Below, piece by piece: positions 37,828 to 48,972 of a stretch of 64,000 nt of DNA. The position numbers and the translations under genes were made by a program. How positions within the stretch are numbered: the first letter of the stretch is position 1; every line of letters begins with the position of its first letter. The notes under the pieces were generated by a model that was not told the origin of the DNA, did no database searches, and saw nothing but the letters and a program-made list of their open reading frames with translations. Source of the stretch: Pratylenchus scribneri (Eukaryota; Nematoda; Chromadorea; Rhabditida; Pratylenchidae); NCBI GenBank assembly GCA_030063045.1, contig JAQSEB010000127.1, forward strand, positions 248,001-312,000, read 5' to 3'.

Positions 37828-40332
37828 TCAAATATTGGCCTGTGTAAGTGTTTCAATGAAATTGAAAAGCATTTGGATCTCATTAATGATGATTTGGGCC
37901 TTCCTATTTCCATTCGGTTTGCACAACCATTCCGCAATTTGTTGTGCATCTTCTTCCGAATCAATCGGTTCTTTTTTTCGAAATTCTTGACAATCCATTG
38001 CCGGATGATTCGAGTGGAATTTTCGGGTGTCTATCCGATTTGAATGCGCAAAAATTGCCAAAATTTGTTCAAACCATTCATTCTCAATTTCTGGCACATT
38101 CATATGATCAAATTTTAACTAAATAAAATTATATCCAGAATATTTTTTATTAATTTTTGAATCATTTGCCATTCATTAATGTTTAATCCTTAAATTCTGA
38201 TTTATTCCGCATACCGTGGCTCCCTCAAATAATGGGCTAATTGCTTGTAAAAATTCCATCAAGCCCTCATCCTCCTTTAATGAGCCATTGAGTTCTAAAT
38301 TTACACTGGCTTCAGGGATTGCTTCAAATAAGTCGGTCAGCCTCTTTGGTTCCATTGGCACTTCATCCGTTTTCCATTCTGTGTGATTTGGATTGGCCAA
38401 TTGAATTTGTTTCGTAATTTCCATTTTATGCACTTTTTTGTCCATCTATTAATTATTTTCTCATTTATGGCTAAAAATATTTGTAAATTTTATTTACTGA
38501 TTTCCATTCCAATTGTTCTTGACCAATGGATTTAAGCCGTAAAATATGCTGTCGAATATGTGGCCAATTTTCGTCATTCTCATAAATTAATAATTGGAGT
38601 ATTTGGTCACCAGCAGAAAGATTGGCCAATTCAAATTGTTGATCACCAACATCCATGCAGGAAATAACCTCAAATCCATGCTCACATTTTGGAGTTTCCG
38701 ATTGAAGAAATTTCTGTTACATTTTGAAAATTCAAAATAATTTTTAAAAAAGCAATGAAAAAAATGGTAAAATAAATGATAAAAATTTTAATTTTAGATG
38801 AGGTAACAAATAAATATTTCTGATATTTACAATAAAAATTCCAAAAATATATTTATGATTTTAATAATCCATTTTTTGATAATATGGACCACTTTTAACA
38901 CAGTAAAAATATTCATATTTATCAATTTATTTTTAAATAATTTTCCCCATATTATAAAGTTACCTTTTTGATGGACTCAATCAATTCAATAAATGATTCA
39001 AAATGCAATTTGAATATTAATTTTCGATTAATTCCGGATTTTGAATATGGTTGCCCATCGGCTTCATCAATGCCCAATGTTGGATGCCAAAGCCAAGTCA
39101 AAATATCATCAATGTTTTTGCGTTCCATGGTTAATATCTTTGATGAGATTATTTCAGTGTAAAAAACAATTTATTTAAATTATATTCTATTCTGGGTAGA
39201 ATATTTTTTTTTAAATTTGAGCAAATTTAATAAATTCTCATAATTTAACAAAAATTGAAAATTTTGTCTAAATTTTTCATATTATTTCCAAAATATATAT
39301 TCAAATTCTATTGTCACCTGTGTTGAAGGAATTTGCGACCCATAGCTGTTAAATTCATCCGAAAATTCCATTTGAATTTGGGGGCAGCCGAGCACAGTTT
39401 TTTGCCGAAATAAAAATTCCAAATCAATGAATTTTTCTGCCACAATGTCCAATGCGTAAATTCGTCCATTGAATAGGTCAAAAAATTGGGTCAATTTTTC
39501 ATAGCCAAGCACTTCACTGCCGGCACTCAAAGTTTCCCATGAAGAAATTCGCAAAATTATTTCACTAAAAATTTTGACTTTTTAATTACCTTTTTATTTA
39601 TTCTTTGATAAACATGATTTTTGTCTTCCTAATTTTGTTTGTTTTTGCCCAAAAAAGACTTCTCAAATAAAAATTTTTTTAGGCCTAGGTATAGGGCCTA
39701 GGTATGGGTTTTATACACCATTCGATAGCCCATGAAAAAAGCTACAATCTTTATTTTACATCACGTAAATTGGCCCATTGGCCAAAATGGTCATAACTTA
39801 ACAAATTTATGGCCAAGACCTAAGCAGTAACCCTACCCTAGCCCAAGCCCTAGAACCCTTGCCGGTCCTATTATAACCCTAGTGCTATGCTGACACTAAA
39901 AAGTTTTATTTGAGAATTTGTTTGTCTCTAAATAGAGGCAACAACAAATCAAAATTAGTGAGGCAAAAAACCTTTTCCCTTTGATAAATGATGACTATTT
40001 TCTATTTCTTCAAAAATTTCAACTCACTTGAATTTGGACTGTTGGCTCCGTAAAAATTCCACCACTTCTTCGTTCAGCTCGATTCGTTGCATACTCGTTT
40101 CCACTTTCCTCCATCGTTTTATGGCCCTTTCCTCCACAATTGGTTCATCAAATTCAATTCCATTTTGGGAGAATTCATTGAAAATATATCGTTTAAAAAT
40201 TAGTTTCTCCGGCCGTTTATGAATATAACCACTTCCATTTGGATCTCGCTCAGTTTCAAAATCATGACTAATGGACAAGAATGGGTCCGAAAATGTGGGG
40301 AAAATTTTTATACCCAAATTTTTTACAGTCAT
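37828..40332 (-). CDS. Unknown protein, six exons, about 487 aa
   Basis: Exons 40332-40028, 39564-39318, 39137-38964, 38713-38498, 38445-38215, 38118-37828; GT/AG and phases agree at each junction and the stop is TGA. It starts MTVKNLGIKIF and has no signal peptide or membrane segment. The middle reads RKNIDDILTWLWHPTLGIDE and LIFKLHFESFIELIESIKK. The general look (Leu/Trp-rich short strands and helices, about 500 aa, head-to-head with an F-box-like gene) recalls the C-terminal parts of expanded nematode F-box families, but I see no F-box at its own N-terminus. Function not assigned. Confidence 0.6.
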
Positions 40333-40817
40333 TTTTGCTCTGGAATTTTTTTTATTTTGATTAATGGATTGATCTTAAGAAATGAAGCTGCATTTGAACA
40401 AATAAAAATATTTTCTTCTTCAATTAAATCTATAATTAGTTAAAAATTTGAGAATTATTGGTCTTTAAAAAACCCAAATTGTGGCCAAAAATATTGCAAA
40501 ACTTACTCATTTTTGCTGTATAAAATACTTAAATACAATCAATAAACGTTTTTATCTATTATAAAGTGAGGAAAGGCCAAAAGATTTATTATTGGGAGTT
40601 GGGACTTATTTAGCGAGGAATGAGTGTGGAGCGAAAAAATGGAGGACAAATAAATATGAAAGATCAGAAATAGTTTACTTTACGTTGGCCAAACACTTCT
40701 CTAATAAATTTCACAATTTTCGAACTAATTTCGTTCTTTCCGTTAAAAATGATGTAACATTTCTGAGTGAGGAGGAAATTAGTCACTCCTTTTATTTACC
40801 ATTTTATATTAATTATA
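40333..40817. promoter_or_regulatory. Divergent promoter region
   Basis: A 485-bp gap between the head-to-head starts at 40332 (-) and 40818 (+). It must hold both 5' ends. I see no sharp motif beyond AT-richness. Confidence 0.35.
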
Positions 40818-42494
40818 ATGTCAAATGAGCAGCAAATTTCCGAGAAGAAAATGATGTAAGTTTAAAAAGGAAATTAAATAATTAAATTTTTTTAAAAAAG
40901 ATTCAAAAAAATTCTAAAAAAATTATAAATTAAATCAACGAAATTGTTTCAGACTTCTGCCAGCCGAAGTATTGAATGGTATTTTCTGCTTTTTAAGCCG
41001 CATATTCCTCGGTGAATCCGTCAGTTTGGTTTGCAAATTCTATGAATTAACCGTCGAAGACTTCTTCAATGAAAGAGCCAGACGCGTCAACATCGCCTAT
41101 TTACGGGTAGGAATTTATGTATCTATGAAAAACAATAACAAACTAAAAAAATAAATTGAATATTGGCCGTAAAATTATAAAATTAATCAAATTAAACTAT
41201 AAAAAATTAATTTATTCAAAATCTTTGTAGATTCAATCTGAACTCGGTTGGGCTTCAAAATCTAGTCATTTCTTAATTCAAAAGCAAATTCATGGCCATC
41301 CATTGCCAATGCCAATTGTGCCTCCTCCTCTATTCGTCCGCCAACTTGATTTACTCGACATTGATCCGCCTTTCTGCCTGGAAATGATCACATTTCTACG
41401 ACTTCTTTGTCAGGCGGAATCACCCGAATTTCTTGCAAAAACTCGAATTAATTTCCCACGAATTGATTACGAAATATCACATCACTATGGAGATGGTTAG
41501 GAATTTAAAAAAGATGTTCGAAAAGTGGAGAGGAAGGGGTTAGGGATTTAAATAGCGCCGATTGAGTATCGAAATTAATTTTTAGTGCACTACTTGGCGA
41601 TGGAATAACCCATGTTGGAAAAGAATATACCTCTCGAAAGCCTAAAATGCCCTTTATAACTTACTTAGCTATTTTAAATTTTAAGAAATACATTAAATTA
41701 ATGAGTGCGCTAAATTCTAAATAAGCTGCCTTTGAGAATAGGAAAAGTAAGTAAAGGGTTTGGATTCTAACTAAGGATTAGGGTGTCGCAAATTCGGGTA
41801 AATTTGGGGAATTGTAAGGCTCAATTTTTACCCCTAAATTGCGATTTTTACTCTCAAAAAGGAATAGACAAAATTGACAGGAAGACTCAGGAATTATATG
41901 CTTTATTATCCGTATTTTGTGTGATGGGAGTGGATTATTCTCCCCCTTTTAAAGCTATTGAGGAAATTCACATCAAGAAGCTCTTCAACTGGGAAAAGCC
42001 ATTAAATTCCACGGCCGTAATAGCCGGAAGTTGATGGTTGGGAAGGGGGTGGGAAAATGGGTGGATGGCGATTATGATATCCTGCAAAATTCGCAGGATG
42101 CGACAAGGGTTAGGATCAAATCATTCATATCCTATTCCTGACAGACCCCTAAAATATTAATCCTGTGATAAGTGATAACTGATAACCCCATAAGGAAACC
42201 TTCACTTTTACTTGACCTAAAAAAGGATACTAATGAGTAATGACACAAGTATATCATTTTCTATTATAAACTTATTAGTAATTGTAAAACAAATTTTCCA
42301 CCCAACTAGGTTACTCACCATTATAAAGCAATTTAATTTTTCAGCAATTTCACTTGAAATGCTCACAGACGAATGTCAGGAATTTTTTACAAAATGCCGC
42401 CTCCTCTCTATGGATAGTTTTAACAATGTGAATAGTCAATTTCGCTACAATTTGGCCAATTCCCCATTGTTCAATGCGGTTGGACATTTGGAGG

Positions 42495-42498
42495 ATGT
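42495..42498. repeat. Target-site duplication ATGT, left copy
   Basis: ATGT lies immediately before the left LTR; the same four bases at 54491-54494 follow the right LTR. Four bases is within the short range seen for LTR elements, though BEL/Pao more often give five. Confidence 0.85.
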
Positions 42499-43201
42499 TG
42501 TCGGATCCGGGGGTGAAGATCTGACGTGCCGGGTTCGGAGCCGGCAAGTTGAGAGAAGATGAAGAAGGAGTTGACGGACAAGGGCCAGAAAGATCGACGA
42601 CGAAGATGGGGGTCTAACGAGCGGGCACGCCAAATGGATGGGTCAATGGAGACGAATTGAGGGATTTGGGATAGGATTTGATCGGAGAGTCGGCTGGCGG
42701 ACTGAATTGGGCAGTCGAACTTGGAAGTAGGAGGATTGAATTTACTTGACTTTTACTCTATTTAATTTATCTTTATCGCAATAGAAAATGATTGTGGGAA
42801 CGAGCAAAAACTGAATGTTAGGAGGAGAAAACTGAACTGAGAAACTGAACAACCAATGGGACTTTTGGGTTGAATATAAGGAGCAGAATTCTAGTTTGGG
42901 ACAGAAAATTTAATGATTGTGGGCGTTTCATGGAAATGGGAAAATGAAGCCAATCAAATAACAAAATTCTGCAAAATATGTCCATTTTGGGAATAGTTGG
43001 ACTCAATGAACAAAGAAAGTGAGGGGAATTGGTCCAATTGGTTTGTTAATTGCGTGAGAGGAGAAAGATTAAACGAAACGAAAAGAAGAAAATAAGGGAA
43101 AATGGAACGGGGGAACTTTGTGGTTTGTGTATGACAGATTTTTCTGGCATTCGCGGACTTTCTTCTCACATCATTCATTCCATTTTCACATGTCCGCGAC
43201 A
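42499..43201 (-). repeat. LTR of the BEL/Pao element (its 3' LTR), 703 bp
   Basis: In plus orientation it starts TGTCGGATCC and ends CCGCGACA, so it has the TG..CA ends of LTRs. I compared it by eye with 53788-54490 and found no difference. The polypurine tract next to it is weak (GGCCGGGAA on the minus strand just inside 43202). Confidence 0.95.
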
Positions 43202-43221
43202 TTCCCGGCCGAAGAACGTCC

Positions 43222-45849
43222 TCATTCCGGAAGCCGGATTGGTCGGGCAGCACTGAACGGTTGATCACCATGCAAGTCAGGATCGCTCTTGTTTGGTTTG
43301 AAGTGGGCACGCAGGGCCTTGGTGCTGAGCATGATCCGGGGAGATGATCGATCAGTTGATCCGCCACTGAGGGTCAATGAACGGCTGGGCAATGTGGCAA
43401 GCGGGATGTGTGCCGGTTCTTCTTCGATCAATTTGTCGTCTTTGTCCTGTTGTCGGGGGGCCTTTCTCTGTCTTGATCGTCGGGCATGACGGGCATGGAT
43501 TCCTTGGAGGAAGCTTTTGATTGGGGGCCTTGTTGGGGGAGCTTGGGCAGGCATTCCAATCATTCCTCGGAAGGTGTACCAGACGGGACCAAAGAGATAG
43601 GCCAGAAGAATTGGCAGGAGGAAGTCGCGCAGACAAAGGAAGCTGGCCCAGAAGCAGGAGATGATGATCCATCGACGGACGAGGGATTCGATGAATTCAT
43701 GGATCCATTGCTCGATGAATCCTTTGACTCCGCCTGGAGTGGCATTGATGGAGTCGGCACGGGCTTGTGGGCTGCTTTCTCGGTCTTCCTTCCAGGCTTG
43801 GTAGCGAGTGAACTCGCTGATGTGCGCGAAGATAGCAAAGTCCGACGAATTGTGGAGTTGCCAGTCATGGAAGATGATGGGTTGAAGATGCATGTCATGG
43901 CCAAGCTTCTCCGAAAGTGATTCGTGAAGCTCATGCATGCAGCTGTTGTCCATAGGCGTTGAAATGCCATTTGAAGTGTCGATCTTGAGCCAGTTGCCAG
44001 GTTGGGTCTCAAGATATTGTGTCCGGAAGATTCCGCAGTCAGCAACTGTTGCATTGGCAGCAATGATGCGGAGGATCGGGTCCAAGAAGGCATCATATTT
44101 GTGATCCTTGATGCGGATGCTGACGGGAATGAAGAGGTAGCAGGCCTTTGATGAACGAAGCGCAATGTCCTTGAGTTCGATTGGTGCACAACCAAAGACT
44201 TCAATGGCGGATTCGCTGATCCATCGAGCCATGACGAAGTCGTTTTGAAGGAGTTGACGAGCTTGCAAAGTGGGATTGTCATTTCGCTGGTTTCTCTGGC
44301 ATTCCTTGAGGTAAAGTTGAGCCAGGGAACGGCTGGTGGCCAATTGAGTGGCAGTCAATTGGGCAGCAATTTGTTGCTCGTCGATGCGTCGTCGTTGGCG
44401 TGCCGTTGTGTTCCGGATTTTCTGGAGATCCTCGATCAGGATTCCGAATCCTTGATCAGAAAGGACGATTTTGTTGCCGTCACAGGCGATCACTGTCTTG
44501 GCGTCGGCGCTGAAGGTGAGTGCCTGTTCACGACTTTTGGAGATGAATGTGGCTGTGGCATATTCCGTGGCACTGGTGGCTTCTCCTCGCATGAATTCCA
44601 GGAATTCGTAGTCGCAGCCATGGCATTTGCCCTGTGGGCAATTGGAGTCCCAGATGAGGCTGGAGTTGTCGGAGAGGAGGCAGTAGTCGCTGGAATATGT
44701 GCAGTCCGCAACCTCCAGAATTGGCGAGATCATTTGCAGATTGTGCGGCCGAAAGAAGAGTGGGGCCGGTTGAAGAAGGCAATTGATCGAGACGGTTGGA
44801 ACTGCGCCACTGAAGAAGCTGGCAAAGCGCCCAGGAAAGTCCTTCCGGAGCACTTGATGAGTTTTCCACACTTTGCTGGAGCCTTCCTTGATCAGTTGAT
44901 CGTTGGTGAAGTCACACTTCTTCTGTTCTGCCATTTTTCTGCATGCTGAACGTCCAACCACGAGCATTTCCTTGGTCGGGTCCTGATTGATCGGATCGCC
45001 AAGCCAGTTGGTGTAATGCTCTTCAGCAAGTCGTTTTGCCGAGCAATGGTAGGCGCTGGTGATTTCTTTCGGCTTGATGATTTGGCCATACAGATGAATT
45101 GTGACGTTTTTCCAAATGGCAGTCAGACTGGGAGGCGGTTGACAGAAGGGTGATTGATCACCGAGCTTCAATGTCCAAAGAGTGCCGCCACGATGAGAGC
45201 AGACGAGAGCAGGTTTGCCTGTGTGCGCGAGAGAAGGCCATTCATCTCGGCTGTGTTTGCGGCTTTTGGCAATGGGCTCTTCAGGAACCACTTCCTTTTG
45301 GCCCAAGCCTTGGAAGTAGGGAGTTTCTGGTTCCTCTTTGCTGAGCACAATTTCATGCCAAATTGTGGTTGCTTCCGTGGTTGTTGTGGTCATTGTGGTG
45401 GGTTTGGAAGACCGTTTTGAAGTGGTTGTTGGCCTGGTCGAAGTTGTGCTGAGACGAGTAGTCTTCTTTGTTGAAGGTTTGGGAGTGGAAGATGAACGCG
45501 TTGAGGAAGTTGTTGACCAGGTTGGAGTTAAAGAAGTGGTTGATGAAGTTTGGACCAAAGAAGTGGTTGGGAGTGGTCCAAATGTGCTTGTGGGTTGGCC
45601 TTGTTGAAGTTGGTTGTAGCGTTGCCAAAAATGTTCAGCATGCGCTTTGATATGGTCATTCCTTTCCTCTTCTCCTTTGGGCATATTTGCGCGCATATTT
45701 GAGAGGATGTCCTGGTATAGCGATGGAGTAGTTGAAGTTGGTGCGTCCGTTCGTTTTTGGAGATTTTGGAGAAATGGCCAATGAAAAGGAGGAGCATGGA
45801 TTGATAATTCGGAGAAGGACTTTTCATTGGATGAAGATGCCGAGGACAT
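43222..45849 (-). CDS. Envelope-like ORF of the BEL/Pao element, 875 aa from its first ATG
   Basis: The third ORF of the element sits where env would be. Directly upstream of the ATG, and in the same open frame, is a hydrophobic run (SLFFSIILIFCFCA) that would serve as a signal peptide, so the true start is probably upstream or reached by splicing or readthrough. Residues about 95-170 are a Ser/Thr-rich mucin-like stretch. The middle has many cysteines (for example NCPQGKCHGCDYEF). Near residues 735-775 is a strongly hydrophobic segment (IIISCFWASFLCL..ILLAYLFG) followed by a tail of about 95 basic residues. This is the layout of a class of nematode BEL/Pao envelope-like proteins related to phlebovirus fusion glycoproteins; the family assignment is inferred from layout, not homology search. 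Confidence 0.65.
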   Translation of the reverse strand: MSSASSSNEKSFSELSIHAPPFHWPFLQNLQKRTDAPTSTTPSLYQDILSNMRANMPKGEEERNDHIKAHAEHFWQRYNQLQQGQPTSTFGPLPTTSLVQTSSTTSLTPTWSTTSSTRSSSTPKPSTKKTTRLSTTSTRPTTTSKRSSKPTTMTTTTTEATTIWHEIVLSKEEPETPYFQGLGQKEVVPEEPIAKSRKHSRDEWPSLAHTGKPALVCSHRGGTLWTLKLGDQSPFCQPPPSLTAIWKNVTIHLYGQIIKPKEITSAYHCSAKRLAEEHYTNWLGDPINQDPTKEMLVVGRSACRKMAEQKKCDFTNDQLIKEGSSKVWKTHQVLRKDFPGRFASFFSGAVPTVSINCLLQPAPLFFRPHNLQMISPILEVADCTYSSDYCLLSDNSSLIWDSNCPQGKCHGCDYEFLEFMRGEATSATEYATATFISKSREQALTFSADAKTVIACDGNKIVLSDQGFGILIEDLQKIRNTTARQRRRIDEQQIAAQLTATQLATSRSLAQLYLKECQRNQRNDNPTLQARQLLQNDFVMARWISESAIEVFGCAPIELKDIALRSSKACYLFIPVSIRIKDHKYDAFLDPILRIIAANATVADCGIFRTQYLETQPGNWLKIDTSNGISTPMDNSCMHELHESLSEKLGHDMHLQPIIFHDWQLHNSSDFAIFAHISEFTRYQAWKEDRESSPQARADSINATPGGVKGFIEQWIHEFIESLVRRWIIISCFWASFLCLRDFLLPILLAYLFGPVWYTFRGMIGMPAQAPPTRPPIKSFLQGIHARHARRSRQRKAPRQQDKDDKLIEEEPAHIPLATLPSRSLTLSGGSTDRSSPRIMLSTKALRAHFKPNKSDPDLHGDQPFSAARPIRLPE

Positions 45850-46239
45850 GGCGCAAAAGCAAAAGATGAGGATGATGGAGAAGAAGAGGGACGAAGTTGG
45901 AGACGGAGGCCGAATTTTGGGCCTACGGGCTCTGTTTGTGTGTGATTGGGGATTATGGTTACTCGACGATGTAGATTGGGTTTGTACCTTCGGACGACGA
46001 CGAATTGGAGATCTGCTCCTTGTGCAACCGGGCGGTAAAACACGCGGCAGCTTGACCTGTCGCCGGCGTGGTGCATCCGGAGTGGGTCGACGAGGTTGAG
46101 CCCGGGGAGGACTGCGATGACGTTGAACCGGAATTGGACTTCGGTGACGACGCTGAGCTGAAGGTGGATCAATCCGGCGGTGGATGATCCTTGGTGGGTT
46201 TTCCCGATGGCGATTTGCCTTTGGTGGGCTGATCCTTCG

Positions 46240-48972
46240 TCATGGAGTTGTTTCCCGTCTAGGACATTGTGGCCATTGCCGTTCAGGAGAGGCGTGTCGC
46301 CGTTGAACGGGGGACGGGTTGCGCCTATGCCAGGGTAATTGCCTTTGTTGTTGTTCTTGTTGCTTCCTTTCACGTGGTATCATTTCCCGGGGTAATCGAC
46401 TGGGGTGAACTGCTCTCGCAGGAAGTTTTGGAGGAGTTCGAGAACGTCGCCGAACTCCAAGTCCAGAAAAGAGCCACGGCGATTTGGGTTGAATGGATGG
46501 AGGGGCCAATTCCGCCAATTTCCGAGGCTTCGGTTTTGTTGGAGCATAGTCCTTTAACACACGACGGTGCGTAATGGGCGGCGAAGGAGGGCGATCGGCC
46601 GCTTTTCGCGGGATTCGTGGCAATTTCGGCGGCAAAACAAATTGGTTGCTTGAGCCCTCCATGAGTTCGTCATCGTTGTCGTCGTTTTCGAGACTGAGCG
46701 CATCATCTGAGTCGTCTTCATCCGATTCCTTGTTGTCCATGTAGTTCTTGAACAATTTGGTCGCTGAGGGCCGTGGTTCTACGCCGACATTCCTCATTTC
46801 CTTATCCGCCTTGTACAAGAGTCGCTCCAGAAGCGAGTCAAATTGTACACGTCCCATGCGCCAATACTTTTGGAGATCCTCCTCGATCGATTCCTCCAAT
46901 TTCGGCATGATTTGGACGCGGCAGCCACCGTCGTCTTCATCCTCGTCGTCGTCAAAGCCATAATCGGCTGCGGAATGCACCTTCTGGACCAATGAATTGA
47001 GGCGGTTGATGATAAGGGCATCCAGGATGGGCATTGGAGGGAAGTCCTGGTCCATATTGGCGTTGATCTGCTCAATGGGATAGAGTTGGTTTATGGCCCT
47101 CGTAAATATTCTCCCATATTTTTGGACGCGTGCTGTGCGTGCGCTTTCGTCGTTGGACCGGTTGAGATGTGTGATGATGCCGAGTTCCCAGAGTGATCGT
47201 GGTGCCGAGTCGTCTTCGATCAAGACCACATCGCCGATGCGTGGCGACTGACCGGAAGTTGGTTTCGATCGATCCCTTTCACGAAGGGAGAGAAGGTACT
47301 CATCTCGCCAGATTTGGCGGAATTTGTTGATGCGGCCGAGACTTTTGTTGAATTGAGTGAGAAGTTTCGATCGGCCGTCTTGTTGCGGATTGAAGTCGGG
47401 ATCATTGGGATCTTCGTCAAAGCCTGGCGGTCCCAGTTCAACGTCTTGGGCGCCGGCAGGAAGCAAAAAGTCGATTGGACGAAGTGCCTGCATCGGTTCC
47501 TTTTCCGATTGGAAGGTCAGAGGCCGAGAGTTGATCACTGCTTCGATCTCGCAGAGAAGGGTGGCGAGTTCGGTCTGGGTGAGAAGTGAACGGCCAATAG
47601 TTCGCTTCAAGGCATTCTTTGTGATGCCGACCATTCGTTCCCATGCGCCTCCTTTCCATGGAGCATGGGGAGTCGTCCATTTCCAGTTGATTCCCCGAAG
47701 GGCGATGGATTGTTGCACTTCTTTGGTGCTGAGAACATTCCTCCAACGGTCTTGAATGACCTTGGAGCCAAGGACGAAGTTGGTGCCATTGTCCGAAAAC
47801 ATTGTGACGGGAATGCCTCGTCTCGAGACGAAACGGCGAAAAGTTTGAAGGAAGGAGGCGGCAGAATAGTCATCGGCGACTTCCAGGTGAATTGCGCGAA
47901 TGGTCAGGCAGGTGTAGAGGGCGACGTAGACTTTGATGGTGCCATCGGCGGTTTTGGCATTCATTGGGCCAAAATAGTCAACGCCAGTGTAGGCGAATGG
48001 ACGTATTTCGGCTACGCGTTCCTTTGGAAGGTCGGGCGCTTCTGGAACTGCGTATGGAGCCGCGCGGGATCGGCGGCATTCAAAACATCCGATTGTTGGT
48101 GAGTAGACGCGTTGTTCGATGGTTCGGCGTCCTTGTGGAATCCAGTATTTTTGTCGTAGGATTCCCAAATGAATTTTGCCCAAAACATGATTGTTTTTGC
48201 GATGAGAGTCCATGATGAGCAGTTTTGTGATCCATGCTTTTGGCGGAAGCAGGATTGGGTTTTTGGCGGATTGACTGATGTTCGCTTCATTCAGTCTTCC
48301 TGCACAGCGCCAAAGTCCGAGGCCTGATGGGCCGTCGAGATAAAGCCGTAAATCGCGCTTTTGACTTTCTGTTGGAGGCCATTCGTTTTGCGCTTGCACG
48401 ATGAGAAAGCGCTCAGCCAATTTCAGTTCCTTGGCTGTTAGGATTTCGGTCCATTGCATGGTTTTAGCAATGTGTTTGAAGATTGGAGCAACGAATTTGG
48501 CGCTTGAAGCTGATGACGTTTGACGAATGAAGCGGAAGAAGTAGACGGTTGCGGCTTTGAGCCGTCGCCATTGACTGAATCGAGTCGAGTCGATGACGGA
48601 TTGATGAGTGATGACTTCCGTGACTGGGTTGGTCATCTCGAAGGTTGCTTCTGCTTCTTGATCCTCATAGATCTCTGATCCGGTGTGGTAAATTGCTTTG
48701 GGTTCAGGCCATCGACTTTCTGACCAGGAAAGCCATTCAGGGCCATGTTTCCATAATCGACTGACGGAAAGCAGAGCTGGAGTGAGTCCTCGAGATGCTC
48801 GATCAGCGGGATTTTGTGTTCCATCGACGTGTTTGACATCAACGAAGCATCCTCGAATGACTTTGAGGCGATTATCGATGAATCGCTCATATTTCTTGAC
48901 ACGTTTGAGCCAATCAATAGAGCATTGACTATCAGTCCACAATGTGATTGCGCTGTTGTTTTGAACATTCAA
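46240..48972 (-). CDS. RNase H (C-terminal part) and integrase ORF of the BEL/Pao element, 910 aa
   Basis: It opens in the middle of RNase H (TLWTDSQCSIDWLKR, the DSQ motif). Integrase follows: zinc-binding H-x-H..C-x2-C at about residues 253-300 (ending GCFECRR), then the catalytic triad D (YTGVDYFGP, about 331), D (FSDNGTNF, about 393) and E (GGAWERMVG, about 444). A DUF5641-like C-terminal domain follows (PRIGDVVLIEDD...LWELGII). After about residue 640 come acidic runs and then an Arg/Pro/Ser-rich tail. The first listed codon is TTG overlapping the TGA of the preceding ORF, so it is not an independent start; it must be reached by frameshift, or the frame was broken by an indel. Confidence 0.92.
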   Translation of the reverse strand: MNVQNNSAITLWTDSQCSIDWLKRVKKYERFIDNRLKVIRGCFVDVKHVDGTQNPADRASRGLTPALLSVSRLWKHGPEWLSWSESRWPEPKAIYHTGSEIYEDQEAEATFEMTNPVTEVITHQSVIDSTRFSQWRRLKAATVYFFRFIRQTSSASSAKFVAPIFKHIAKTMQWTEILTAKELKLAERFLIVQAQNEWPPTESQKRDLRLYLDGPSGLGLWRCAGRLNEANISQSAKNPILLPPKAWITKLLIMDSHRKNNHVLGKIHLGILRQKYWIPQGRRTIEQRVYSPTIGCFECRRSRAAPYAVPEAPDLPKERVAEIRPFAYTGVDYFGPMNAKTADGTIKVYVALYTCLTIRAIHLEVADDYSAASFLQTFRRFVSRRGIPVTMFSDNGTNFVLGSKVIQDRWRNVLSTKEVQQSIALRGINWKWTTPHAPWKGGAWERMVGITKNALKRTIGRSLLTQTELATLLCEIEAVINSRPLTFQSEKEPMQALRPIDFLLPAGAQDVELGPPGFDEDPNDPDFNPQQDGRSKLLTQFNKSLGRINKFRQIWRDEYLLSLRERDRSKPTSGQSPRIGDVVLIEDDSAPRSLWELGIITHLNRSNDESARTARVQKYGRIFTRAINQLYPIEQINANMDQDFPPMPILDALIINRLNSLVQKVHSAADYGFDDDEDEDDGGCRVQIMPKLEESIEEDLQKYWRMGRVQFDSLLERLLYKADKEMRNVGVEPRPSATKLFKNYMDNKESDEDDSDDALSLENDDNDDELMEGSSNQFVLPPKLPRIPRKAADRPPSPPITHRRVLKDYAPTKPKPRKLAELAPPSIQPKSPWLFSGLGVRRRSRTPPKLPARAVHPSRLPREMIPRERKQQEQQQRQLPWHRRNPSPVQRRHASPERQWPQCPRRETTP

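Noticed and set aside
44245..44949. 234-aa plus-strand ORF inside the envelope-like ORF, and similar plus-strand ORFs in the retroelement
   Set aside because: Opposite-strand shadows of the element's GC-richer coding frames.
45528..46373. 281-aa minus-strand ORF between integrase and envelope-like ORFs
   Set aside because: It overlaps both neighbours in another frame and is low-complexity (P/S/N-rich). The frame shared by the two ORFs is itself open here, which explains the region better.
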